Shown: positions 7,548 to 15,778 of the stretch, piece by piece
Layout: each line of letters starts with the position of its first letter
Numbering within the stretch: position 1 is the first letter of the stretch
DNA from: Paenibacillus taichungensis
GTDB lineage: Bacteria > Bacillota > Bacilli > Paenibacillales > Paenibacillaceae
Assembly: GCF_003287275.1 (NCBI RefSeq)
Contig: NZ_QEVW01000006.1
Location: forward strand, 434,001 to 498,000
Reading direction: 5' to 3'
DNA length: 64,000 nt
Made by a program: the position numbers and the translations under genes
Notes under the pieces: model-generated
The model's input: only the letters and a program-made list of their open reading frames with translations
Database searches by the model: none
Told to the model about the DNA's origin: nothing

Positions 7548-8318
7548 ATGATGAGTACATCATATACCCAAACAGCCATTATTACAGGAGCAGCCGGAGG
7601 CATCGGTAAAGAATTGGCACGTCGCCTTGCTGAACGCAAAATCAATCTGGTGCTGGTCGATCTGAACGAAGAAGCCATCCAACAAACCATCACGGAACTG
7701 GAACTCGACAAAGAGCACGTCATTGCGGTGAAAGCAAACGTATCTCAAGAATCCGACGTGAAAAATTATGTGCAAAAAGCACTGGATGCTTTTGGCCGAA
7801 TCGATTATTTTGCCAACAATGCCGGGATTGAAGGTCCAACCGGACTGATCGAAGATCTAAGCGTTGAAGCCCTCGATCTCGTATATAACGTTAATGTGCG
7901 CGGTGTATTCCTTGGTTTGCAGAACGTCATCCCTGTCATGAAAAAACAAAAATCTGGTGCGATTCTGAATACCTCTTCCCTTGCAGGTCTGATGGGTGCT
8001 CCAGCCGTATCTCCATATATTATGTCCAAACATGCCGTGGTTGGCCTCACGCGTACCGCTGCGAATGAACTGGCACCTTATGGTATTCGGGTTAACGCGG
8101 TATTGCCAGGCACTATTAATACCCGCATGATGCGCCAAATCGAAGCAAACTCCGGTAATGTGGAAGATTATCAATCCGCTACCGTATCCGCAATTCCAAT
8201 GGGCCGCTACGGTGAACCGGAAGAAGTCGCAGCCATCATGAACTTCCTGTTGTCCGAAGAAGCTTCGTATGTCACCGCTTCCCTCTATACTGTCGATGGC
8301 GGTATGATGGGGCAATAA
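7548..8318 (+). CDS. Short-chain dehydrogenase/reductase (SDR)
   Basis: A 256-residue classical SDR oxidoreductase. The nucleotide-binding TGAAGGIG motif is near residues 13-20, NNAG near 87-90, and the catalytic Ser-Tyr-Lys set is visible as NTSSLAG and SPYIMSKHAVVG. The acidic Asp after the second strand (VLVDLNEE) points to NAD rather than NADP preference. The C-terminal SYVTASLYTVDGGMMGQ is usual for the family. AAGGAG lies before two adjacent ATG codons; the first is used here. Substrate is not predictable. The divergent TetR gene suggests induction by a xenobiotic or metabolite. Confidence 0.9.
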   Translation: MMSTSYTQTAIITGAAGGIGKELARRLAERKINLVLVDLNEEAIQQTITELELDKEHVIAVKANVSQESDVKNYVQKALDAFGRIDYFANNAGIEGPTGLIEDLSVEALDLVYNVNVRGVFLGLQNVIPVMKKQKSGAILNTSSLAGLMGAPAVSPYIMSKHAVVGLTRTAANELAPYGIRVNAVLPGTINTRMMRQIEANSGNVEDYQSATVSAIPMGRYGEPEEVAAIMNFLLSEEASYVTASLYTVDGGMMGQ

Positions 8319-8379
8319 GAAGAATAGGGCTAGTCCAACGGGGCTGGCTGGTTAAAAGGTTTTTCCGAATGTACAATCA

Positions 8380-8423
8380 AAATGACCTCAAATTCCACAA
8401 TAACGTGGAGGCTGAGGTCATTT
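8380..8423. terminator. Bidirectional terminator between SDR gene and 94-residue gene
   Basis: AAATGACCTCA (8380-8390) pairs with TGAGGTCATTT (8413-8423), with an inner TTCCAC/GTGGA stem. A T run follows on the plus strand and an A run precedes it. It serves both convergent genes. Confidence 0.85.
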
Positions 8424-8444
8424 TTTTAATAGATTGATTTAGAT

Positions 8445-8729
8445 TTAGTCCACGTAGCCTGCGAGACCTTTTTCCATCAAGTAGTCCATTTCAGCATCCA
8501 GAATGCCTTCAACGGTCAACTCATCCAGTTTCACATCTTTGCGGCTCAGAATGTAGTCGGCCAGATCGTCACCATCGATATCCACATCGCCTTTGGCATT
8601 TTCATGCGCCTTGTTAATGTACGCCTGCTCGTGCTTCAGTACAAGAGCGATATTCGCTTCGCTTGCCTTTGTCTTCTCTGCAATATATGCCTTCATTTCC
8701 TGTTCATTAATTGAATTTGCTTCAGTCAC
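8445..8729 (-). CDS. Hypothetical acidic protein, 94 residues
   Basis: A small, acidic, soluble, mostly helical protein (MTEANSINEQEMKAYIAEKTKASEAN at the N-terminus, with a DVDIDGDDLADYILSRKDVKLDE middle). I recognise no named domain. It has no signal peptide or membrane segment. The start is a GTG at 8729 preceded by AAGGAG at a normal distance. It lies in the same direction as the upstream two-component genes but its start is 84 bases beyond the kinase stop codon on the other side, so it is transcribed independently or as read-through. Coding is likely; function is unknown. Confidence 0.7.
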   Translation of the reverse strand: MTEANSINEQEMKAYIAEKTKASEANIALVLKHEQAYINKAHENAKGDVDIDGDDLADYILSRKDVKLDELTVEGILDAEMDYLMEKGLAGYVD

Positions 8730-8812
8730 GTTAAGTCAGCTCCTTGATTCATACGTTCTGTTGCCATTGTAGCATAGGTTAACCCACAACAGTCATGCCT
8801 TATTCCTTACCC

Positions 8813-10114
8813 CTAAGATAAACGAACGTAAAATGTTGCGCCTTCCCCTACCACACTGCGGGCATAAATTTCACCTTTATGCTGCTCCACGATCGATCTT
8901 GCAATCGCAAGACCCAATCCATGTCCACCATGTTTCCGTGCTCTGGAGGCATCAGTACGATAGAAACGATCGAATATCCGGTCCAGATGTTCAGCAGCAA
9001 TGCCCTCTCCCGTGTTGGAAACGGCCAGTACAACATCATTGTTATGTTTCTTAAGCGATACGTTGACCGAGCCTTTGGCTCTGGAGTATTTCACAGCATT
9101 ATCGAGCAAAATCAGAATGACTTGCTTAATCTGTTCGCTGTTGCCATGGACCATGAGCTGCGGCTCAATGCTGTAGTCCAGAGATATATTTTTCTCAAAA
9201 ATCACGGCCTCCATCGTTAAAATAATGTTCTCCACCGCATCGCTCATATTGAATTTGGCATGAATCATCGAGGATCGCGAATCATCAATTTGAGTCAGAT
9301 ATAACAGATCATTCGTCAGTCCCGACATGCGTTCCGTCTCCGACTTGATGTAATGCAGCCACTTGGCCTGATTCTCAATCGTATCCTCCCGGTTCGCGAG
9401 AAGCACATCCGTGTTGGTATTGATGATTGCCAGCGGTGTTTTCAACTCATGTGAAGCATCGGCTATGAACTGCTTTTGCTTCTCGAAGGCTTCCTTGACC
9501 GGGGTAATGGAGCGATTGGCGAAATAGCGGCTCAGGAAGAAGATAACGATCAGCATAATCAAACCTACAACAGCAAAAGTATAAATCAGATTCGTAAGGA
9601 TGCCCTGTTGGGCCGTCACATCGATGAACACAATCATGTGCCCTGTACTGCTCGGGTCGATCACATAAGCCCAATCCGTTCCATTCAGCGTGAATTGTCC
9701 GGTCTTACGATCCAGATCGTTAACCTTGTTCACCTTTTGCAAAGCTTCAGTATAGAACGTGTCATCCATATCAAACCTGGAGTGCGTATCCGTGATTTTC
9801 CATTCACTGTCCGTCTTGATCATGAATGATACGGAGCGTCCCGGCGGCGAGTTCGGGTCACTCCCCGGCGCTCCATTGGCAATGGAATCCGATGGCTGTG
9901 ATCCTGTCACTGAATCCCTGTCATCACCACGCGGCATCTTGCTGGAGTTGTAAGGACCATGATAGAAATCCGACACTTTGAACAGCTCCATGTTGGTTTC
10001 CCGCTGTACATTCTGGTACGTAATGATGTAGATCGTAGCAAAGGCAACCAGCATCATAATCGAGATGGATACCAGATTCACAATCAGAAATCGGTTTCTG
10101 AGTTTCTTGAACAT
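8813..10114 (-). CDS. Sensor histidine kinase
   Basis: A 433-residue membrane kinase with two membrane segments (about residues 9-30 and 182-205) around an extracellular domain of about 150 residues. That domain contains a low-complexity Gly/Ser/Pro/Asp stretch (around residues 60-95). A short juxtamembrane region leads to the HisKA helix ADASHELKTPLAI, with phospho-acceptor His near 222. HATPase motifs follow: NAVKYS (N box), SNTGEGI (G1), FDRFYR (F box), and HGGHGLGLAIARSI (G2). Its ATG overlaps the stop codon of the regulator gene by one base, so the two are translationally coupled. The pair is divergent from the VTC/DUF4956/lipoprotein operon and likely controls it. The signal is unknown. 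Confidence 0.92.
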   Translation of the reverse strand: MFKKLRNRFLIVNLVSISIMMLVAFATIYIITYQNVQRETNMELFKVSDFYHGPYNSSKMPRGDDRDSVTGSQPSDSIANGAPGSDPNSPPGRSVSFMIKTDSEWKITDTHSRFDMDDTFYTEALQKVNKVNDLDRKTGQFTLNGTDWAYVIDPSSTGHMIVFIDVTAQQGILTNLIYTFAVVGLIMLIVIFFLSRYFANRSITPVKEAFEKQKQFIADASHELKTPLAIINTNTDVLLANREDTIENQAKWLHYIKSETERMSGLTNDLLYLTQIDDSRSSMIHAKFNMSDAVENIILTMEAVIFEKNISLDYSIEPQLMVHGNSEQIKQVILILLDNAVKYSRAKGSVNVSLKKHNNDVVLAVSNTGEGIAAEHLDRIFDRFYRTDASRARKHGGHGLGLAIARSIVEQHKGEIYARSVVGEGATFYVRLS

Positions 10115-10791
10115 CAGGCCGTCACCTCAAGTACATACCCCACACCCCGAATCGTATTGATGCGGACCGCGGAGTTCAGGAAGGTTAATTTCTTGCGTAA
10201 AAACGAGATGTACACCTCCACATTGTTATACTCCACTTCCGAATCGAACCCCCACAACTTCTCAATAATCTGCTCTTTGGAAGTAATGGCCTGTTTGCGA
10301 GTGATTAACAGTTCCAGCAGTTCATTTTCCTTCAGATTCAGCTTGATCTCCTTTCCTTGAACACTCAGCTTCAGCTGCGTGGTGTTCAGTTCGATGTCAC
10401 CAAACTTCAGTCCATCCTCTGGAACGACTTCTCCCTTCCTTCTCAGGGCTGCCCGAATCCGGGCGAGCAATTCCTCCGTGGCAAAGGGCTTTGCTATATA
10501 ATCATCCGCTCCATAATCCAGCCCAGTCACTTTGTCTGAAATTTCTCCTTTGGCTGTGAGCAGAATGACAGGCGTATGATTGCCTTCGCTGCGCAGTTTC
10601 TTCAGCACGGTAATTCCGTCCATTTCCGGCATCATGATGTCCAGCAACAACAGATCATAGATTCCACTCAGCGCATAATCCAGACCCGATCTCCCGTCAT
10701 GCACCATGTCTACAGAGTAATTGTGTTTTTTCAATATTTGCGATACGGCTTCTGCCAAATGAACCTCATCTTCCGCAATAAGTATTCTCAT
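10114..10791 (-). CDS. OmpR/PhoB-family response regulator
   Basis: A 225-residue regulator: receiver domain with acidic pair E7-D8, phospho-acceptor D51 in LLLLDIMMPEMDG, T79 and K101 (YIAKPF), then a winged-helix DNA-binding domain from about residue 130 to 222 (ending TIRGVGYVLEV). An upstream in-frame ATG gives seven more residues but has no ribosome binding site; the ATG at 10791 follows AGAGGA and begins MRILIAEDE as in relatives. Such proteins bind direct repeats one helical turn apart, and two such sites lie in the divergent promoter region next to it. Confidence 0.92.
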   Translation of the reverse strand: MRILIAEDEVHLAEAVSQILKKHNYSVDMVHDGRSGLDYALSGIYDLLLLDIMMPEMDGITVLKKLRSEGNHTPVILLTAKGEISDKVTGLDYGADDYIAKPFATEELLARIRAALRRKGEVVPEDGLKFGDIELNTTQLKLSVQGKEIKLNLKENELLELLITRKQAITSKEQIIEKLWGFDSEVEYNNVEVYISFLRKKLTFLNSAVRINTIRGVGYVLEVTA

Positions 10792-10850
10792 CGGTTCTTC
10801 ATTCCTCTGCATGAATTGGTTTCGATATAAGTCAATCTATTATACCAACG

Positions 10851-10976
10851 ATTGTAGCAACCGAACCTTGAATCAATCTTAATTTCAGTTTTTTCGCGAA
10901 CTATTAAAGGAAGGTAAAAAAAGATCAACGGAATGTAAAATCATTTAAGATTCATTCAAGGTTGGCGCTCTAAGAT
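10851..10976. promoter_or_regulatory. Mirror-image response-regulator sites and divergent promoters
   Basis: Two 18-bp segments, AACCTTGAATCAATCTTA (10864-10881) and TAAGATTCATTCAAGGTT (10946-10963), are inverted copies with one mismatch. Each reads outward as TTAAG, then TTCAAG one helical turn later, the layout bound by OmpR/PhoB-type regulators. On each strand the TTCAAG is followed after exactly 10 bases by a -10-like box: TAAGAT (10971-10976) on plus, and TACAAT (10856 to 10851) on minus. The boxes therefore occupy the -35 position of both divergent promoters, as in activated PhoB-type promoters. The neighbouring regulator is the natural candidate to bind here. Confidence 0.7.
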
Positions 10977-11042
10977 ACAGACATGGAAGCAATACACGAT
11001 GCAACAAAACATACAAAACATGGATGAAAGGACTGAACCCCA

Positions 11043-11861
11043 ATGGCAATTGAAGTATTCAACCGATATGAGAGCAAATATCTCCTGACAGATGAGCAAT
11101 ACGAGAACTTCTACACCGATCTGCTGAAGTATATGGAGCTGGACGCCTATAACAAGAAACACGAATTCTACTCCATCAGCAACCTGTACTTCGATACTCC
11201 GCAGGATTCCCTAATCCGCGCCAGTCTCTCCAAGCCCAAATACAAGGAGAAGCTGAGACTGCGGGCATACGGAGTTCCTGAAGAGAATGCGAAGGTATAT
11301 CTGGAGATCAAAAAGAAAGTATTTGGCCTGGTAAACAAACGCCGAACTGCCCTGAAGCTGGATGAAGCCTATGCATTCGTTCAGACAGGCAAGGCTCCTG
11401 ATCTAGCCGATTATATGAACAAGCAGGTTATCGAAGAGATCAAGTATTTCCTTCGGCTGTACGATCTGGAGCCAAAAGTATATCTGGCGTATGAACGCAA
11501 GGCGTTGTTCGATAAGAACAGCCGCGATCTCCGAATCACCTTTGACACCAACATCCGCAGTCGCAGATACGATCTGAAGCTGGAGCAAGGAGATTACGGT
11601 GAACCTCTGGTGAAAGACGGTCGCTGGCTGATGGAAGTCAAAGCCGAAAAAACCGTTCCGATGTGGCTCTCCCAACTGTTATCCGAACACGGCCTATATC
11701 GCACCGGATTCTCGAAATACGGCAATGAGTACAGACATCTGGCCAGAACAACCAACCTGAACTACCAGACGGAGCGTATACTTGTGCCGGGTACAGACTT
11801 TAACCCATCCATAGAACAAGAAAAAACAATCACAGAAAGAGAGCGTGTCCTGTATGCTTGA
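11043..11861 (+). CDS. VTC-domain polyphosphate polymerase
   Basis: A 272-residue protein of the VTC fold (triphosphate tunnel family), related to the catalytic domain of yeast Vtc4, which makes polyphosphate from ATP. The tunnel residues are visible: R8-Y-E10-S-K12, the basic strand KYKEKLRLRAYG with R72 and R74, YLEIKKKVFG with E88 and several lysines, KRR at 99-101, YERKALF, and LMEVKAEKTVP near the end. There is no membrane segment of its own. The next gene, a membrane protein, overlaps it by 8 bases, which suggests the two work as a complex in the way yeast Vtc4 needs a membrane partner. Polymerase activity is inferred from family. Confidence 0.87.
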   Translation: MAIEVFNRYESKYLLTDEQYENFYTDLLKYMELDAYNKKHEFYSISNLYFDTPQDSLIRASLSKPKYKEKLRLRAYGVPEENAKVYLEIKKKVFGLVNKRRTALKLDEAYAFVQTGKAPDLADYMNKQVIEEIKYFLRLYDLEPKVYLAYERKALFDKNSRDLRITFDTNIRSRRYDLKLEQGDYGEPLVKDGRWLMEVKAEKTVPMWLSQLLSEHGLYRTGFSKYGNEYRHLARTTNLNYQTERILVPGTDFNPSIEQEKTITERERVLYA

Positions 11862-12537
11862 TTCCATCTTTAGTTCTGCACTAACCGATACAACTCTGAC
11901 CTTCAGCAATGCCATTATTACCATCGGCCTTGCCATCATTATGGGGGCCATTATCAGCCTGACATACATGAAGACGAATCAGAGCACATACTCCCAAAGC
12001 TTTACACTAACCATGGTTGTCTTGCCAGTCATCGTAGCCATCATCATTCTTCTGATCGGCAGCAACATTGCCCGTGCATTCAGCCTCGCCGGTGCCTTCT
12101 CCATCATCCGATTCAGAAGTGCGCCTGGTGACCCGAAAGATATTGCTTATGTTCTGTTCACCATGGCTTCGGGTCTTGCCTGCGGTGTAGGCGCATTCGG
12201 TTATGCTGTGTTATTTACCATCATCCTGTGTGTACTGATGTTTGTTCTGAGCCGCTTCAATTTCGGAGCGAAGAAAAGCCAGCAAAAAACATTGAAGGTG
12301 ACCATTCCCGAAAATCTGAGTTACGAAGAAGCACTGGACGAGGTATTCCACAAATTCAATGTCGTGCATGAACTTAAAAAAATCAGAACAACCGAGCTAG
12401 GCAGTCTGTACGAGCTGGTCTACAACGTGACCATTCATGAAAGTGTCAATCAAAAAGAATTTCTCGATATGATCCGTACCCGAAACGGTAATCTGGATAT
12501 TTCATTAACCATGAGTCCAACAACCACTGAATATTAA
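11854..12537 (+). CDS. DUF4956 membrane protein
   Basis: A 227-residue protein with about four membrane segments in the first 135 residues, then a soluble C-terminal domain. The conserved core is SLAGAFSIIRFRSAPGDPKD, followed by a Gly/Ala-rich helix. A GTG nine bases further upstream is possible, but the ATG at 11854 is preferred; it overlaps the polymerase stop codon (ATGCTTGA). The core and the small C-terminal alpha/beta domain recall the layout of MgtC/SapB proteins, a likeness by eye only. DUF4956 genes are known to neighbour VTC-type genes. Its role is not established; a channel or anchor for the polymerase is a reasonable guess. Confidence 0.82.
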   Translation: MLDSIFSSALTDTTLTFSNAIITIGLAIIMGAIISLTYMKTNQSTYSQSFTLTMVVLPVIVAIIILLIGSNIARAFSLAGAFSIIRFRSAPGDPKDIAYVLFTMASGLACGVGAFGYAVLFTIILCVLMFVLSRFNFGAKKSQQKTLKVTIPENLSYEEALDEVFHKFNVVHELKKIRTTELGSLYELVYNVTIHESVNQKEFLDMIRTRNGNLDISLTMSPTTTEY

Positions 12538-12559
12538 AATTCGAAGGGAACGATAGAAT

Positions 12560-14878
12560 ATGAAAAAGAAAATCATAACTGGCAGCAAACTGTGGTCCGT
12601 CGCCATGATTACAGCAATGGTTACCGCTTGCAGCGCTCCGGCTGCAACCAGCAGTACGGCAAACGCCGCCGTGTCAACGACAGGGACAACCAAAACCGTA
12701 TCCGTCAGTGAACAAACTTCTGTGAAATATGCAGATCTGGTCACTCTGGATGCAGACGATACTAACGTTAACTGGAGTGCAACAGATTCAACAACGATTA
12801 AGCTGAACGGCACGACCGCTTCCATCACAGGATCGGGTGCAAAAGTCGCAAACGGATCGGTAACCATCTCCGCAGCGGGCACCTATGTACTTAGCGGCAA
12901 GCTTACCGATGGACAGATTGTGGTCAATGTTGCTGATAAGGGCACTGTACATCTGGTGTTAAACGGAGCCACAATCAATGATAACGACAGCGCAGCTATC
13001 TATATCCAGAAAGCGGGCAAAGCCATCATTACGCTGGAGGAAGGCACCGAGAATGCCGTCTCCGATGGCAAAACATACGTATACGCCGACGATACAACGG
13101 ATGAGCCAGATGCAGCAATCTTCAGCAAGGCAGACCTGACGTTTAATGGTACAGGCAAGCTGACGGTGACAGGTAACTATAATGAAGGTATTACGAGCAA
13201 GGATGATCTAAAAATCGTCAGTGGCACAATTAACGTCAAATCGGCCGATGACGGCATCAAAGGTAAAGATATGGTTGCCATTCAAGCCGGTACCATTACC
13301 ATTGATTCAGAAGGTGACGGCATTAAATCCACCAACGACACAGATACAACCAAAGGTTTCGTAGCCATTGCTGGAGGTACATTTAACATCCAGAGCGGCA
13401 GCGACGGCATTCAAGCGGAAACTGCATTGGTTACGGATGGCGGCACATTTAACATCGTAACCGGAGGCGGCAGTGCCAATGCACCAGAAAAAGTAGAAGA
13501 AGGACCATTTGGCGGCGGTGGCGGTGGCGGCTGGGGTGGCGGAACACCTCCAACGGATATGGGTACACCACCGGATGGAGAACCACCGGCTGATATGCCG
13601 AGCAATAATGGAACGAACGCTACAGGTACAGCACCATCCGGCTCGACCAATGCACAAGCACCTGCTGATTCCAATGCAGATGCAGACACAAGCACAACAA
13701 CAGAAGAAGAAACGACGAGCGCTAAAGCACTTAAAGCCGGCGTGGATCTCACCATCAATGGCGGTACGTATACGATCGATTCCATGGATGACTCTCTGCA
13801 CAGCAACAACAATGTGACTGTCAATGACGGCAAGTTCAGCATTGAATCGGGCGATGACGGCATTCATGCAGATCAGGCGCTTACGATCAACGGTGGAACA
13901 ATCGTGATTGCCAAGAGCTATGAAGGTCTTGAAGGAGCAATCATTACTCTGAACGATGGAAATGTGGATGTCACTGCATCAGATGATGGCGTGAATGCGT
14001 CGGGTGAAATCACAGCAACGGATGAAGATGCCGATGCTACGACGTCTACAGATGACAGCACGCAGGCAGAAGACACTACTGCTGCTTCCAACAACTCTGT
14101 TACTGAGACGAAAGGCACAACATCAACTACCGATCAATCCAATCAAAGTACGAACGCGGATAGCAATGGCCGTCCACAAGGTGGTGCGCCAGGTGGAATG
14201 ATGGGTGAATCTGCCAGCAACAGTGAACTTCATATCAACGGTGGTTCCCTTACCGTCAATGCTGGCGGCGATGGACTGGATTCGAATGGCTCCATCTATA
14301 TGACAGACGGAACCGTCATTGTGAACGGTCCAACAGACAATGGCAACGGCGCGCTGGATTATGACGGTGACTTCGAGCTCAGCGGCGGATATCTGGTCGC
14401 AGCGGGAAGTTCGGGCATGGCTCAGGCCACATCTGAAGCATCGACTCAAAATACCATTGCCATGACGTTCCCTGAAACGCAAAAAGCAGGAACACTGGTA
14501 CATGTGGAAGACAGCGAAGGCAACAATATCCTGACCTTTGCTCCAGCGAAAGACTATCAAACGGTAGTTGTCAGCTCCGCGGATCTGAAAAAAGACGGTT
14601 CTTATGTGATCTACTCCGGCGGATCATCAACTGGCAAAGCAGTGGATGGACTTTACACAGACGGAACGTATAGTGGTGGAACCAAAGTGGTTGCCTTCCA
14701 ATCCACAAGCAATGTAACTTGGGTGAATGAATCTGGTGTAACAACTGCCAATTCAGGTATGGGTGGTCCAGGCGGAGGTCGTGGCCAAGGTGGATTCGGA
14801 GGCGGCAGAAACAGAACAGAGTCCGGTACATCAGGTGCAACAACCAACACCACAGGTACAACGGATAGCGCAAAATAA
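12560..14878 (+). CDS. Carbohydrate-binding beta-helix lipoprotein (Cthe_2159-like)
   Basis: A 772-residue lipoprotein. The signal peptide ends in the lipobox VTAC with lipidated C24. The body is a right-handed beta-helix type protein of the Cthe_2159-like carbohydrate-binding family. Repeated turns carry a G/S/D-x-DGI signature: ADDGIKGKD, EGDGIKSTN, GSDGIQAET, GDDGIHADQ, SDDGVNASG, GGDGLDSNG. Such acidic turns may bind calcium. Two low-complexity inserts interrupt the helix (Gly-rich around residues 315-330, then Pro/Thr/Ser/Ala-rich; and a Thr/Ser/Asp-rich one around 475-545), and the C-terminus is Gly/Thr-rich. It is the last gene of the polyphosphate operon, 22 bases after DUF4956. The ligand could be a polysaccharide; a link to polyphosphate is speculation. 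Confidence 0.85.
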   Translation: MKKKIITGSKLWSVAMITAMVTACSAPAATSSTANAAVSTTGTTKTVSVSEQTSVKYADLVTLDADDTNVNWSATDSTTIKLNGTTASITGSGAKVANGSVTISAAGTYVLSGKLTDGQIVVNVADKGTVHLVLNGATINDNDSAAIYIQKAGKAIITLEEGTENAVSDGKTYVYADDTTDEPDAAIFSKADLTFNGTGKLTVTGNYNEGITSKDDLKIVSGTINVKSADDGIKGKDMVAIQAGTITIDSEGDGIKSTNDTDTTKGFVAIAGGTFNIQSGSDGIQAETALVTDGGTFNIVTGGGSANAPEKVEEGPFGGGGGGGWGGGTPPTDMGTPPDGEPPADMPSNNGTNATGTAPSGSTNAQAPADSNADADTSTTTEEETTSAKALKAGVDLTINGGTYTIDSMDDSLHSNNNVTVNDGKFSIESGDDGIHADQALTINGGTIVIAKSYEGLEGAIITLNDGNVDVTASDDGVNASGEITATDEDADATTSTDDSTQAEDTTAASNNSVTETKGTTSTTDQSNQSTNADSNGRPQGGAPGGMMGESASNSELHINGGSLTVNAGGDGLDSNGSIYMTDGTVIVNGPTDNGNGALDYDGDFELSGGYLVAAGSSGMAQATSEASTQNTIAMTFPETQKAGTLVHVEDSEGNNILTFAPAKDYQTVVVSSADLKKDGSYVIYSGGSSTGKAVDGLYTDGTYSGGTKVVAFQSTSNVTWVNESGVTTANSGMGGPGGGRGQGGFGGGRNRTESGTSGATTNTTGTTDSAK

Positions 14879-14922
14879 GCTAAGATTCCGACCATAAATG
14901 ACCCACATAAAAAGATGATTTA

Positions 14923-14980
14923 AAAAACAAGGGATGTCCCATAAGTCATGAATATGACGTGGGCCATCCCTTGTTTTTGA
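14923..14980 (+). terminator. Terminator of the polyphosphate operon
   Basis: AAAAACAAGGGATG (from 14923) pairs with CATCCCTTGTTTTT (14965-14978), with CCC/GGG continuing inside. It begins 45 bases after the lipoprotein stop and can act in both directions. Confidence 0.85.
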
Positions 14981-14991
14981 TATTTTGTTCT

Positions 14992-15136
14992 CTAACGAAC
15001 CTGGTACACGCTATTCACTCCCATTTCCCTTGGTTTGAAATCTAACGAATCGAAGTGGCGTTATTTCGTCAATTGGGCCGATTTTGTAGGTTCTGACAAC
15101 GTATTGTGAAGGAATAACGTTGCTGAGGTTCGTTAG
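14992..15136. repeat. Long interspersed palindromic element, copy 1
   Basis: CTAACGAACCT (14992-15002) and AGGTTCGTTAG (15126-15136) are exact inverted ends of a 145-bp unit with further internal partial palindromes (GGCGTTATT near 15057, AATAACGTT near 15113). It shares the TAACGAAC/GTTCGTTA ends, a CGCTATTCA segment and a GCGTTATT/AATAACG core with a second element at about 43.2 kb. Both sit between convergent genes beside terminators. No coding frame is credible inside it. Confidence 0.65.
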
Positions 15137-15140
15137 GCAC

Positions 15141-15719
15141 TCAAAACGTATAGACATACACCTTCGTACGCAGCGTATCCCGGCATGTAATCGTCCGTAG
15201 CGGTATCTTGCCTGGCAATGCAAAACAGACGCTAATTACCTTTGCTCCCGGCGGCAGCTCCCGATTGAATTTTTCCACGAGTCGGTTCATCGCTCCAGGG
15301 AACAAATAACAGATGACGCAATCTGCGTGTTCATATGAACTCGTATAGATGTCGCCACGGATGAATCGCAGCCGCCCCTCCAGAGAATGGCGCTTTCCCT
15401 TCGCTCGCCGTAAGCGAACACTTAGAAAAGCAATCCATTGGGAGGCCCATAAAGGAATGATAGAATTTTCAATGCCCGTTAGCCGTTTGCCTGGGCAATG
15501 CCTTACGACGTCCAGTGCGAGCGTTCCCCACCCGGAGCCTGCTTCAATGACGTCGCCGTAACCGGGAATGCGGTTGACCTCCTGAATGACTGTCTGCCTG
15601 ACGATGCTGGATGTGGGCATCGGTGAGATTCCATTTTTCCAACTGACCAGCACGATGGAAATTACAGATATAAGTGTCACCACAGCAATCAGCCATGGTA
15701 TAAATTGAAATATGAACAT
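15141..15719 (-). CDS. Membrane-anchored SAM-dependent methyltransferase
   Basis: A 192-residue protein with one N-terminal membrane segment (FQFIPWLIAVVTLISVISIVLV) followed by a small class I methyltransferase domain. Motif I is VIEAGSGWGTLAL (about residues 57-69), with acidic GIEN as motif II and RGDIYTSSYEHADCVICYLFPG as motif IV. The domain is short, lacking a large C-terminal substrate region. AAAGGGTTGAGG precedes the ATG. Genes of this size are often annotated only as class I methyltransferase. The membrane anchor suggests a membrane-linked substrate. It lies alone next to the palindromic element. Confidence 0.78.
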   Translation of the reverse strand: MFIFQFIPWLIAVVTLISVISIVLVSWKNGISPMPTSSIVRQTVIQEVNRIPGYGDVIEAGSGWGTLALDVVRHCPGKRLTGIENSIIPLWASQWIAFLSVRLRRAKGKRHSLEGRLRFIRGDIYTSSYEHADCVICYLFPGAMNRLVEKFNRELPPGAKVISVCFALPGKIPLRTITCRDTLRTKVYVYTF

Positions 15720-15778
15720 AACCTCAACCCTTTGGAGTTTAATTAAGAGGCGGCATTTGCACCTTCATCATAACAAAA

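Noticed and set aside
12505..14560. Several long reading frames on the minus strand inside the lipoprotein gene
   Set aside because: They are overlaps caused by the repetitive Asp/Gly/Thr codons of the real gene; none has a ribosome binding site or protein-like pattern.
14992..15136. Insertion sequence remnant or CRISPR repeat
   Set aside because: There is no transposase fragment, and the element is a single long dyad, not short direct repeats with spacers.
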